Assembly: GCA_037957365.1 (NCBI GenBank)
Contig: JARHVA010004231.1
Span: 726,001 to 790,000, forward strand
DNA length: 64,000 nucleotides
Reading direction: 5' to 3'
From: Torreya grandis
Lineage: Eukaryota > Streptophyta > Pinopsida > Cupressales > Taxaceae
Below the pieces are notes generated by a model, which saw only the letters and a list, made by a program, of their open reading frames with translations, searched no databases and was not told the DNA's origin. The translations under genes were made by a program, and so were the position numbers. Shown in pieces: positions 26,001 through 38,579 of this stretch; the first letter of the stretch is position 1; every line of letters starts with the position of its first letter.

Positions 26001-27186
26001 TGTCAGGATCTTGCTCCACCAAAAGAGCACAATATGATTACCAAACCAAGCAACTTAATATGCAAAAATTAACCAGAATCACAAGTAACTAGAATTCAGA
26101 ATAACACATGATATGAGAGACAATACACAACTTGTATTAACACTTTTACAGAAAAGAATACAATAAAGAAGATGCCACTTCTTCTCCACCACCTTACAGA
26201 GGTTTCCTACACCTCAAGTGAATAGTAATTCTCTCCTCAAAGCTCTCCCTCTCAGGTCCCAACACCTAACTCAAACACAGAGTTGGTGTTCACCTCCCAT
26301 GCTCCATGCACACCACAAGTGCTCCACGCACTCCACAAGTACTCAAAGTAATTCAAGTAGATCTCCCATGAACTTGCAATAACCTGCACCTCAACAAACC
26401 ATACTTATGGAAGGAACTCCCTTGCCTTCCTCTTAGCTCTTCATGTACTCCATGTACATACCAATGAGTACAAACCGTACTCCAAGTAGATCCTACCTGA
26501 TTCTGTTCTCTATTATGTTGCTGTCCTATCTGATCTCCAACCTACAGATCAATAAATGGTTCTACACACCTGTGAACCTTGACCTTACACACACACACAC
26601 ACCTGCAGAGCAACGATCTTACTTACCATGTAGATCTCCCATAAGGGCCATGCTCACCTGATGACCAAGATCATACATCCCTGAAGAATCCAGCTGACTC
26701 TCCAATCCAACACCAACACAACTAGTATTGTGGCACTAGGAGGAACGCACCATTGCTCTACCTCACACACCGAAGGAGCTTATAATTATGCTCTCTTACT
26801 CCCTAGCACTAATTTACAATACAACCATGAGTCTATTATATAGAACTCATCCAAACAATAATTAGACATCTAATTACAATAATTAGATCCGCACCTATGA
26901 GTCTAAAATTAGCACTCATCATGTAAAAACTTGGTTCGTTAGCTAACTACCCGTAATAAACTCGCAGTCGAACCACACAGGCGACTGACATCGGTCCCTG
27001 TCTGCCTGGAGGTGACTGACGTCGGTCGATCCCTGATCGACGTCAGTTTCTTCTCTTTCCCTATCCTGCCGATGTCGGCTGATCAGACCGACGCTGGTTG
27101 CTCTGACACTGAGCAACCTTCAACAACTCCTCCAATGGCCTTCTCCGTGTCTGCATCAGTGAATCTTTTAGCTCCACAACCCAACA
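26001..27186 (-). repeat. 5' LTR of young copia element
   Basis: 1186 bp, TGTCAGGATC to CCCAACA. In element orientation U3 begins at 27186, and the GACGTC cluster (26987-27095) falls about 90-200 bp into it, where LTR enhancers usually sit. Confidence 0.92.
26987..27095. promoter_or_regulatory. GACGTC (bZIP C-box-like) cluster in copia U3
   Basis: Sites GACATC 26987, GACGTC 27018, GACGTC 27039, GATGTC 27071 and GACGCT 27090. The other LTR has GACGTT 23815, GACATC 23846, GATGTC 23867, GACGTC 23899 and GACACC 23918 at the aligned positions. For the first four sites each copy is GACGTC or one transition away, consistent with an ancestral row of GACGTC palindromes. ACGT cores are known plant bZIP sites; binding here is inferred only. 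Confidence 0.5.
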
Positions 27187-27393
27187 TGGTTGAGGAAAAT
27201 TTCAATTTTATATATTTGATTTACAAAAGATTTTTAAAAGGGTTTAAAAATATTTTTAACTTATTATAGCTTATTTAAGTTAAAATATCTCTTGTTATAA
27301 TCTTTAATCTCCTAAATGTAAATTTAATTCATATAACTAATGATTAATAATATAATAGTTATTTAATTAAAAACTTGTTTTCCTAGTAATTTT

Positions 27394-27405
27394 TATTTAT
27401 TTATG
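27394..27405. repeat. Target-site duplication TATTTATTTATG, left copy
   Basis: Twelve bases repeated exactly at 29101-29112, flanking the insertion 27406-29100. Repeat D copy 2 has a single AATTAATTAATTAATT-like site here. Confidence 0.75.
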
Positions 27406-29100
27406 AACACTAGATGCCACATCCCTCTTTTAAATAAATGGAATGCTAAATGGCATGTCCCTGAAAGCATCATATCAGCCATTATAAATTAATGCACCTC
27501 GGGATAAAATGGTGACATGGCAACTACATGGACAAACTATACTTCTCAAGTGAAGGATTTTAGAAATAATGACACACCATCATTATAACACAAGGATAAT
27601 TAACTAAAGAAGGTGGTAGGAAGTATGTCTGACAAGTCTTCTTCAAACCACTAGCTCAAGCCCTACCAATATTCTCCAAACTCCATCTTCAGACCTCAAG
27701 CTATTCTTAAGATGGGTGGATATAGGGACCGCATTGAACCAACTTCCTAGTCAGAAGTCAAGAGCATGAAGAAGGTGTGTAAGAAGCATTATAGATTAGG
27801 CCTCACAAAATTTATACTAAGCTTAAATGAACATGATGCAAACCTGGAGAAAAAATTCATTGTGGTGTGGAATAAGAGGGTCATAGAGTTAAGAGGAGTC
27901 AGAATCTCAGTAATGAAGGAGTTGATTAGAGAAGCCACAGGGATGTTGTGTGAAGGAAAAAATGAATATAAATACTAATAAAAAAATAGGATCTTCTATA
28001 TATGTTTTTTTAAACTAAAAAGATATAAAGATAGACAAAAAGGGGTTTCCTCACTTAGACCTTATGTGCCAATGGCCCGAAGTCTACCTACAAGTAATGA
28101 AGTATTTAATGATTAAAGGTAAATACACCCTAATATTTTACCATCACTTTCTCCTTCTAAATAATTTTAACGGTTACAAGATTAGTCTCCCATATTATCT
28201 TCTCAAATCCATAAAAAAAACTACTCTCATGCATTAAATTAATGAAGCTAATCCCATCCTACACTAGGGCCTTATCCTGTTAATGGTAAATCATAGAGAG
28301 ACCCTTTAAGGTAGGTAGGTTCTATTGGAGGATTATTTTACTGAGGAGAACTCCCTTGAGGAATACCCTACCTTAGGGTCCCACCATCTCATAACTAAGA
28401 TTTCCCATGCTATCCCTAATTCCAAAACCTCAACTAAAGACCCTCTCTTGAAACTCTCTATTCTCAAACCTAAAACACTCTTGTTAGACAAAGGAACCTC
28501 AAGGGATGTGGTGGGAAATGAAAACACCCCCTAATAGAGGAGATAAAAACTAATAAAAAGTAATTGAAAATTTTTAATAATAATTTTCATGAAGTTGGGA
28601 TATGTCTAGCAAGCCTCACACATGATTGAAATTCCATGAACAAAGAGGTGGTAAAAATGATCCAATCCTTCAATAACAAAACTAAAGTGTAAAGGACCCC
28701 ATTAAAGAAACACATTATGGATGTAGAGGCATCTTCCCCCAAGATCCCCTTTATAACCCCTACCAAGAGGACTCCAATAAAGAAACAATTGCAAAAAAGA
28801 CCTAGAATGATTCTTCCTAGGGGGATGCAGAAGGGCATAGAAAAAGAACTAGGGAAATAATTACAAAGATAAAATAGGGCACATAAGGTGATTAAGGATG
28901 TGAAAGAACCTATGGAGGGATCCCCTCTCTTGGAATAGTTTACTATTTTTTCCTATTATTTTGCCTTCCACTTGGATAGTTAGTTGTTAATACTATTACT
29001 ATTTTTATCTTTCATTCCATGAGGCTTTCTATATTATTATGCACTTTTTAACTATGGTTTTGGGTCCCTATAAAACTATAATATTTGCCTTATTAAATAA
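27406..29100 (+). mobile_element. Non-autonomous LINE-like element encoding a coiled-coil family protein (member 2)
   Basis: A 1.7-kb insertion with 12-bp duplications. The 3' end has a hairpin around GGTTTTGGGTCCC and TATAAAAC (about 29057-29078) followed by an AT-rich tail. The coding remnant at about 27700-28860 overlaps that of 21199-22519 and extends further N-terminal, so this copy is more complete. No RT, endonuclease or RNase H is present. Confidence 0.7.
27660..28858 (+). pseudogene. Coiled-coil family protein, more complete copy
   Basis: Broken frame. 27766-27978 is open and reads FILSLNEHDANLEKKFIVVW, then RGVRISVMKELIREATGM, a pattern I associate with uncharacterised plant transposon-associated proteins. 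Around 28140-28280: NGYKISLPYYLLKSIKKT and NPILH-GLILLM, matching the start of member 1. 28325-28531 is open but low-complexity, and 28640-28858 has MNKEVVKMIQSFNNKTKV and a Lys/Arg/Pro-rich tail, matching the basic tail of member 1 in character. Function unknown. Confidence 0.5.
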
Positions 29101-29156
29101 TATTTATTTATGTATTACACAATATACCTCAAAAGGGCCCCCACTTGTGTCTAGCA

Positions 29157-30104
<948 letters not shown>

Positions 30105-30136
30105 ATTTGATTTATAAAACAAAGCTTATGATGTAA

Positions 30137-30139
<3 letters not shown>

Positions 30140-30216
<77 letters not shown>

Positions 30217-30268
30217 TAGAATAAATAAAAATAAATATATATATATATATATATTTATTCTATTCATA
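30140..30268. repeat. (AT)n microsatellite with a 17-bp inverted repeat
   Basis: (AT)n at 30140-30213, then TATGAATAGAATAAATA at 30211-30227 and its exact reverse complement at 30252-30268, with a 24-bp AT spacer. It could form a cruciform and is probably polymorphic. Confidence 0.9.
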
Positions 30269-31146
30269 AATCATTATAATAATTTAAATTTATTTATTTT
30301 TATAACCCATTATCTAATGTATTAAATAGATCTAAACAATTTAAACTTAACAATTTCTCAAATCAGTTTGTAATTTATAAAGTTAAAAAAATATATAATT
30401 TCTTTATCAAAACAAATTTTCCAACCAAAAAAGGGATATTGAAATAGGTAAGGAGATTAATATTTTATATTTTTATTTGGCTTATACAAATTTAAAACAA
30501 TAATTTCCACTTTCAATTCGTATTAAACAATCTTCATTTTTAATTTCTTTTCAATTTTAGGAGGAATATTATGAGAGAATGGAAAAAGAAAGGAGATAAG
30601 TCCATTATTTATACATTTAACACACAAACTCAAAGGTTACATGCCCATTTATAATATATTTTTTCTCGTTCTAGTTTTATTATTCTAGTTTTAAATGCAT
30701 ATTACTAAAATAAGCAACTTTAATTACCATTTTTTTAAAACAAAAAGGATAATATTGGGAAAGATGAAGAGAGAACCTTTTCTTTAAAAAATAAACACAA
30801 ATTTAAATGAATAACTTATATTTACAATTATAATTTCATCTAATATTTAAATGGGGAAAGAGGGGAATACAATTTATTTTCCTTTTTGAAGCTAATCAGC
30901 CCATTTGCATTCAATAATATATGAAACATTTTATGAGGAAGGGATAATACAAGTTAATAGTTTCCAACATCATTCACTTCCAACCAACATAATATACATG
31001 CATATTCATGGAAGATAATTTGAGAAGAACCATGTTCCAAACTACTCCAAGCCTCTTCTCTCCACTTCAAGCTCCCTCTACCCAAAATGAACCCAAATGA
31101 CCAGCCAAAAAAAGGTTATAAGTGGGCGATAAGGGATCCCAATTTT
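30269..31146. other. AT-rich DNA left of the copia insertion
   Basis: No gene seen. It ends with TSD ATTTT (31142-31146). The sequence continues on the other side of the copia element at 48386, where an old gypsy LTR can be recognised, so part of this stretch may be the other half of that LTR. Confidence 0.35.
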
Positions 31147-31355
31147 TGTTGAAACAATAATATTTGTGGGGTTACATTATGGCCCACATTATTCCATAAT
31201 ATAAATAAATAATATATTTATTATTTATACAACCAAATATTTCAAAATTAATTATAGAAGTAATAAATTATTATAGTTAATTTGAAGTGGCGGATCAATT
31301 GGTTGCAACTATCCACAACCCTTATAAAAGTGTTTTAACCTTTAGTGAAATATTA
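31147..31355 (+). repeat. Copia 5' LTR, left part
   Basis: Aligns with 47862-48065. The LTR is cut at TTTAGTGAAATATTA (31341-31355), which reappears as TTTAATGAAATATTA at 38071-38085, the duplication made by the LINE. Confidence 0.85.
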
Positions 31356-32445
31356 TTATTATTTATTGAATAATACACTTTAAATAATAAAACGAAATAT
31401 ATTATATTTATCATAATACAAAAAATAGGGGTGGAAAACTCACACCCCTAAAGAACCACCAAATTGAGATAGAACAAGCCTCGAGAAGAGTAAAGTCCAC
31501 AAAAGGCCACCACAAGGTCAGATAAACCAAGGTTAAACTAACTCAAGTGCATATAAAAAAAAATGATAAACAAAATTAAAAACAACAATGAACCCATTAA
31601 TCAACAAAAATAAACATGGTGGTAGGTAGAGGTAGAGGATCTTGAGAGTTCCCTCCCCACCCCATTGAGATGGGGGGTCCTTATCAAGTGGTAAGGGATC
31701 CCGATCATTAGTTTGGCACACATGGATAAGTAAGAAGTGTTGATTAAATGAATACCATTCAATAGTGTTCATGAAAACACTTTTCAACACCATCATTTTT
31801 TAATCCTACTAGATTGACCCCTTAGAAAATTGAAGAAAACTGTGTCAAAGGTTTTTGTTTTGGTTGCAATAGAAAATGGAGAAAAGGACATCAATGTGCT
31901 AAAAATAAGTTGTATTAAATTGATGGTACCAATGATGAATAATAATATGATGAGGCTTTAGGGGTAAGTTTGGAATAAACTAAGGATAACTATGAATATT
32001 CTCAACCTATTATTTAAAGCGGTAGATCAATTGGTTGAAATTGTCCACAACCCTTATAAAAGTGCTTTAACCTTTAGTGAAATATTATTATTATTTATTG
32101 AATAATTCACTTTAATTAATAAAACAAAATATAGTATATTTATAATAATAAAAAAAATAGGGGTGGAAAATTCACACCCCTAAAGAACCACCAAATTGAG
32201 ATAGAACAAGCCTTGAGAAGAGTAAAGTCCACAAAAGGCCACCATAAGGTCAAATAAACCAAGGTTAAACTAACTCAAGTGCATATCAACAAAAAATGAT
32301 AAACAAAATTACAAACAATAAGGAACACATTAATCAACAAAAATAAACATGGTGGTAGGTAGAGGTAGAGGATCTTGAGAGTTCCCTCCCCACCCCATTT
32401 AGATGGGGGGTCCTTATCAAGTGGTAAGGGATCACAACCATTAGT
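31290..32445. repeat. Duplicated LTR/LINE junction, two copies with filler
   Basis: 31290-31710 and 32020-32445 are near-identical and each contains the last stretch of the copia LTR plus the LINE 3' end, including the junction. They are separated by about 310 bp (31711-32019) holding an unrelated gypsy gag fragment. Because the junction itself is duplicated, this happened after the LINE inserted. Confidence 0.8.
31795..31990 (+). pseudogene. Chromovirus-like gypsy gag knuckle fragment (filler DNA)
   Basis: Plus strand reads ENCVKGFCFGCNRKWRKGHQ then CAKNKLY, and further on YDEALGVSLE: the CxxC-x4-GH-x4-C knuckle of Ty3/gypsy chromovirus gag with its acidic downstream linker. No LTR or other domain accompanies it. 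It lies exactly between the two copies of the duplicated junction. Confidence 0.7.
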
Positions 32446-32499
32446 TTGCTAGTTATTTTTAGTATCATTCTATTGCTTAAGAATAGAATCATATCTAAA

Positions 32500-35400
32500 G
32501 GATGGAATGGTGAGGTCCAACCATGGAAACTTATCCTATAGAGGAGGTCCTAAAACCCCCATAACACCATCTTTATTATCCCTTTTAGATCCATGATGTG
32601 GAGATGGCCAATGAGGGTGAGGAGAGGAGATCCTCCATCTTATAAACCACTGGATACAAGACCATTGATGCCTACCCCCATGCCCAAACCCCTAGGGGGA
32701 ATGGTGGTAGGGGGAATTTTGAGGTTTATTACTAAACACATAAGTAATAATCCTCGAATGATCCAAGAGAATTTGTATATGGTAGATCTCAAGCCAAACT
32801 TTATCCATTTGAATATTAATATGAAGGGTAACATTAGATATCACAATATAACATTGTTAGCTATAGAAAAGAGTTTTTTGATATCTTCATGATTAAAACA
32901 TGATTTATTTTGAGTTTTCCAACTCTAAGAGAGAATTTCAGTATGGAAAATCTACCATAATCTATTGTACTTTAATAATTAAGGTGGAGTCCCATAGGAG
33001 ATCCATCTTTCAAGTGAACATTTCAAGCCTAAAAAGCTTAAAGAGGGTGTGTATCCATCTTTAGGTAGATTAAGCATGAGGTCAAAACCAAAACAGGTGT
33101 TTAAGGTATTCTAGGTGGTGATAGGTGGGGGTAGTATTTGAGACCCCCATGTGTTTGATCTAATCACCCATAGATAGACCTTGGTAAATTATACGAGAAA
33201 GGAAATGGGATTTTTTAGGTTCAATGAAAGTTGCCTAGATAATATCAAACCTTCTAGCCTAAACATGATGAATGAATCTAAGATTCCATTGATGATTGAG
33301 GATGTTGGTATCAATATGCTAAGGGGATAAAATATTATACCCTAATTAATGATAATAGAGATAAAACAATGTATTTGTAGGCTAAGACCAATCTTTCCAC
33401 CATGGTGTAAGATATGTAACACAAATTTTGTGTAGATACTCTTCAGGTATGGACCTCTACAACTCTAAAATGGACTTTGCATCTTCATTATTAATCTTTA
33501 ACTTAAAATTCAAAAGATTCCATGGAAGTAGGTATTTAATAGTCTTGTAGAATATATCCCCAATCATGTGGATACCTTTTTAAAATAAACTCAAGATTGT
33601 GATCCAAGGGACCATGTAAAAGGGAACATTATGGAAATTCAAGGTGGGAGACCACCATATGGATTGAGATTTAATCAAGAGACCATTACTAATCCCTTCC
33701 CCCACCCAAATGAGGTGATGTTTGAGCTTCTCCCAAGCCTTATAGATGCTTTGAAAGATAAAATTACCCCTATTTTAACATGAAAAGGGGTGATGAGAAT
33801 ATTGTGGAGATAAATTCATTACCATGCCTTTCTACCAAGAGGGAAACCTTGAGAAATGTAATGCCTTAATAAAATATTATAGGTTTCATCCCCTTCTAAT
33901 GTTCTAATAGTACATTTGAAACTAAGGGAAAGAACTTGGAGTATAATGTCAATGGTCCCAATCCCATCCGTTTATTTAGGTCAACAACAAATGGCCCAAG
34001 AAACTCTAAGAAATTTATCATGCCCCTTAGAGTTGGTTGATAGAAAGTCTCTTAAGATTTTCATAAGATTATCATAAGAGGTATTTAAAGGATCCCAAAA
34101 AGATGAGTAGTATACATGAGTAGAATAAAGCACCTTAGAACATATCTAAACCTTCCCAGATATAGTCAAGATTTTGTTTGTCCAAAATAATTTTTTTCTC
34201 AATCCTTTGAAACACATAGGACCACAAATCAATGGGTGAGGATCTAAAAGCAAAGGGAATGAATAATAAATTAAACTACACTCTAGGGAAAATCCATTTC
34301 CATTGGTATCCATCAAACCAAGGAGGTTTGGGAAAGAGGGACTAGTGATAACATTGAGTCTTCTACCATTGGATATAAGACCTAGAGGTGAGGTAAAAAG
34401 TGTCTAGGTGATCCATAGAATAGATTCCTATTCTTCCTAAAGAGATAAATTAATAATTGATAAATTTATCATTAATCAATTGATGGTCTGAAATAGGGAG
34501 TTAAATATGCTTCACCAAACCCTTGGAAGTATAATTAGCTAAAAGATAGTTGAATCCCTCAACATCTAGAATATAGAGAGGAGTTAGAGGGTATCCATAT
34601 CTAATAGATCTGTGAAGCTCAAAGCATTGAGATTGAGATCCATTTATAGTAATATAAGCACTAGCATCTTGAAAAAGTATATTAACAATTTGCACAAACT
34701 CAAGACCAAAATCAAGATCATAAAGCATAACTATAATGAAAGGTCATTCAATTTAACATAGGCTTGTTAAAATCAATCTTGATGAATAACACCTTATGGT
34801 CAGGCATACTAGCCCATTCCATACCTTCCCAAATAATAATGATGTTACCTAAAATGTATCTATGTTGAATAAATCTAATTTTCTCACTTCTCAAAACTAA
34901 GGGGAGAAGGTATTTTATTTTGAGAGCTAGATATTTAGATATGATTTTTTAAGATACATTATTAAGAGTGAAGGGCCTCTAATTGGTAATTGCTTTAGGG
35001 TTTCTAAATTTAGAAATGAATTTGATTTTATCTTGATTAATAATAGAGCCCAAAGTGTTGGACAAAACAACTTCTAATTAGATTTTATGAAGATCAAGTC
35101 CAATAATATCCCATAGGGATTGATAAAACTCACAAGGAAACTCATCAACCCTTAAATCTTTGTCAGTGTCCATTTGCATAAATTCTTCCTTAAGATCACT
35201 TAAGTTGAGAGGTATATGATAATAGACTCTCTAATCTTCAGATAAATTACATAGGACAACTCTAAGGTATTGAGAGAGAGAAAATTCATGAGAAGGAGAG
35301 GTAGGATGAGTATAAAACACACCATGATAGTGATACATAAAAGCTTGCAAGAAGTCAAATAATTTGGTAAATCTAGTCAAATCACATATAATGTCTTTGA

Positions 35401-36600
35401 TTATATCCAAAAAAAATTAGACTAGAGAAGATAAAATAATTATTTGGTCACCTAATCTCTAGCTTTCAACCATTGCATTCACGATGTAAGTTGTGATCCT
35501 CTAGCCTTGTGAGCCTTGACTAGTTAGAGTTTATGTCTCCACATGGTTGCTAGAGCTTGAAGATGAGGGATAAAAGGAGTGGCTTCCAGATCTTGTGAAA
35601 CACTAAGGTATTCATGGTTTTCAACATGATGTATATAATTTTAAAAGATAACAACTTGTTTTCCATAAATTTAATGAAATGTGATGGTGCAAACTATGGC
35701 ATATTCCCACCAATCAATCCAACCAATATCCCTAGTGGGTTTGGTATCCAAGTTATCAATTGGAATGCTATGCCTAATAGTATGATCATATTTGAGATGG
35801 GAAATGTTGAGGTAAAACTGAGAATTATGGTGTTTAACCTAGGGTTAGTTTATTCAAAATAGAAGTAAATAGGGTGATGACCATAAAATAAAGTGTGTGG
35901 GATCATAGTGATAAGATGATCATGCACAAGAGTAAATAATAAAATGCCTTTTTATGCTAGAAGATCATGGTTAAGAAACTTAAGCACTCTATATTCTCCT
36001 TAGTTAAAGGTAGACCAAGTGAACCAAGGAGAATTTGACTCATTCCTCTGATGATCATTAATATCAAAAAACATGAGTTTGTTAGGCATGTAGAACCATG
36101 CCTCCCACTCATTTACACACCACTACATGGGGATACATCCTTTTTTTGTAGTCAATATATTCTACCATGTTGAATTCACCATAGAGAATCTAGTGTGCAT
36201 ATAAGAGAGAATATATCAATGATATCCAAATTAAGGTGAATTTCATAACATCATTAGATGCATAAAGGTTGAAAAGTATAATAATGTGATTATCAAAGTC
36301 AAATATATTACAAACCACTTTATGGGTGGGTCAAAACCCCAAAAAATAATATTTTGGGAGAGCTTAGGCACCAAAAGAGTGACAACACCTCCACATCTAG
36401 GTTCATGAAAAGTGTCCTAACAAAGGGCCCTAGGCTAGATAGTGTGAACAATAATTTGAAGGAGGAAATCAAAAAAATTGACTTATTACATGCAAAAAAT
36501 TTCCATTTTATAGAAATTTTGATAGTTATTATTAACCATATACTTACGTGTCAGATCTTTGAGACATATAACATTCCATGAAAAAAAATTTATTAGAAAA
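32500..36600 (-). pseudogene. LINE ORF2: endonuclease, reverse transcriptase, C-terminal region
   Basis: Nicks target DNA and copies LINE RNA when intact. Endonuclease at about 36350-35700 includes SPWFTWSTFN.GEYRV (usual FTWxNxRxGxxRV) and GHHPIYF (usual DHxPI). RT at about 35180-33900 starts DKDLRVDEFPCEFYQSLW, then LIKIDFNKP-like (34760), the open piece 34501-34728 with ASAYITINGSQSQCFELHRS and IRYGYPLTPLY (usual RQGxPLSPxLF), and downstream FLRVSWAICC-like segments. The FADD-type catalytic strand was not found intact. Multiple stops and frameshifts. Confidence 0.8.
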
Positions 36601-36649
36601 CATCAATATTCATATCATTTCCCTATGTAAGGTTTGAGAGGGTTGTAAA

Positions 36650-37880
36650 CCAAATGAAAGTTGAATTAGGTAGGGTAAACCCTCTTATCTTGAGATCTTA
36701 CCTTTGGGGTGGTACATAGTTCTCATATATAGAAGGTGAGGGGATACAAGAGCACGTCATAATATATTTCTAGTTGTGAGTCATGAAACTGAGCTTAGAG
36801 TCTAAGAAAGTCACCTCTAAAGTGTGATATGAATATGGAGCCATAAAATCAAGTGGCAAGGAGGAGATAAAATTGGAAACCATTTGAGGTGAGTAGGAGA
36901 TAGGAGCTGAGGGTTTAAATTACATAGTTGAAGGCATATTACCAGTAGAGACTGATGGGATCAAATTCTCTATGGGCTAGTAAATAGTTAGTTGGGGTCT
37001 AATATTACTATGGGTCAATTTATTTTTCCTATTATATACTACCATCCACCCATCATAATTATCATTCTAGGGTGTTGAATTAGACCCAAATTTTTCTTGA
37101 GTATAAGTGTGTACAATTAAAGGGCATTATTTAATCTTATGGTCTGAGGATTGGCACTAGAAATAAGTGTTTAAGAGATTAATATACAATATACATTGTG
37201 TGAAGTGATTATTTACCACTTGCATCTCAATAGACTCCTTAAGATTTTTGGCAAGGCCATTTTCCACATAGAGCCTTATTTAAGGACATGTTGCATACAA
37301 CTTTGGTTATTCGTGGTAGATAAAATGTTCCATAGGCTTAATAAGCTAGTCAATAAAATTCCATAGAGGGAGAGGTAAGACCATAAATTCTATCCATACT
37401 AGGATTTTAAGTTTTTCTTATTCTAAGACCTGAAAGTCCCAGGTCCAATGGGGGAAAACAACCATAGTATTGTAGATAAACTAGGGGCCATGGCTAATAA
37501 TAGCTTTGCATTATTTGGGTTGGTGAAACGAAACATAAAGAAACCCTTAGCAAGGTTTTAAAATCCTTAGAGTTTCACACCATGATCTTGCTAATGGTTA
37601 TGGACCCATTACTTTAATAGGTTCTCTAGATGGACTTGATCCATAAAATAGTTAACATGGTAAAATTTTCAAAATAACTATAGGCTTTATCAAACTCTGG
37701 TAAATCTATAATAGTATCAGGTAAATGGGTGTTTGAGTTAGAACTAATACCTTGTGATAGACCTTTGGGACAAACTTATGAGGTTATTTCTATACCATTG
37801 TTTCTTAGTCTCCCACTGGCTAACCCTACATCAAATGATGTATGAATGGTGGTAGAGGCCATTTAATAAAGGGAAAGTAT
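36650..37880 (-). pseudogene. LINE ORF1 (DUF4283-like with CCHC knuckle)
   Basis: RNA-binding protein of plant L1 elements. The minus strand contains ILVWIEFMVLPLPLWNFI, the WVxLxxLPLxLW motif of the DUF4283/DUF4283-linker region, then LYVENGLAKNLKESIEMQ, and at about 37120-37190 a decayed knuckle CQSSDHKIK.CPL (usual C-x2-C-x4-H-x4-C). Stops are present. Confidence 0.7.
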
Positions 37881-38070
37881 CACTGCCCAAAGGGTAGAAT
37901 GCCAAACTATCTCAGCTTAATAAATTAACTATCAAAATAGAATTAATCCTACCTATATCTATGGTATATTTGTAATGTGACAAAAGGTGAGTGACACCCT
38001 AAAATCCTACAAACATCTAGTGCTTTGTATGGATCCAATTTTTTTTTCATTTGATAGAGATAAATTTATA

Positions 38071-38391
38071 TTTAATGAAATATTAATTTTGATCATTATA
38101 ACATTATGATTTATGGGAGTGGTGGTCTCCAAATTTTATGTGAATGATTAGGAATAAGTGAGGAAAAGAAGGAATTTATTGGGTCTATAAATACTTCTCA
38201 AATAATGGAATAAAATTTGTAAGCTTTTACCTCATTGAGGTTTACGCATGTCAAAACTATGTAGCATACCTTCTCTTTTATTTCCTACATTATTTCATTA
38301 TTATTATAAGTTATGTAATTAATTGGATTATTTATTTACTTTTCATTCATATCAAACAAATATTAGATTCTTTCTTCTGTGTATTCTGACA
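38071..38391 (+). repeat. Copia 5' LTR, right part
   Basis: Aligns with 48055-48380 and ends TTCTGACA just before the PBS. Together with 31147-31355 it restores a full LTR of about 520 bp. Confidence 0.85.
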
Positions 38392-38405
38392 TGGTACTAG
38401 AGACA
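38392..38405 (+). other. Copia primer-binding site
   Basis: TGGTACTAGAGACA, immediately after the LTR, matching TGGTATCAGAGCCA (initiator tRNA-Met) with a few changes. Confidence 0.85.
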
Positions 38406-38529
38406 TAATGTATTTAACTTGTATGCAAGTAGTATAAATTTTTCTTAGAAACTATTATATAAATAATTAAAATAAGAATTATTTTTCTATAAATCTTGTG
38501 ATAGAATTTATAATTGTAGACATGTGAAT

Positions 38530-38579
<50 letters not shown>

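Larger units (their letters stand above)
22819..27186 (-). mobile_element. Young, internally deleted Ty1/copia element
   Basis: Complete structure with LTRs 22819-24014 and 26001-27186, TSD TGGTT on both sides (22814-22818 and 27187-27191), initiator-Met PBS and PPT in the minus orientation. Internal DNA is only 1986 bp, against about 4-5 kb in autonomous copia, so most of gag, integrase and RT is deleted. By eye the LTRs differ at a few percent of positions, mostly transitions. It is clearly richer in GC and CpG than its surroundings, so it is the youngest recognisable insertion in the window. Confidence 0.92.
19510..29156. repeat. Repeat D, copy 1, split by three insertions
   Basis: Blocks 19510-21198, 22531-22818, 27192-27405 and 29113-29156 align in order with the uninterrupted copy at 59627-62004. 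The joins fall exactly where inserted elements with target-site duplications begin and end. Copy 2 starts TGTCAGACCCC and has a primer-site-like flank, so repeat D is probably a long LTR (about 2.4 kb). The frames on both strands in this region are not conserved between copies. Confidence 0.75.
31356..38070 (-). mobile_element. Near full-length L1-type LINE inserted in copia 5' LTR
   Basis: 6.7-kb minus-strand insertion with a 15-bp target duplication (one mismatch). From right to left: ORF1 with a knuckle, endonuclease, reverse transcriptase, C-terminal region, 3' UTR with hairpin (AGGGGTG / CACCCCT arms, 31429-31451) and a TAA-rich tail against the LTR. The low-coordinate end was later altered by a duplication of about 420 bp with filler DNA (see 31290-32445). 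Confidence 0.85.
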
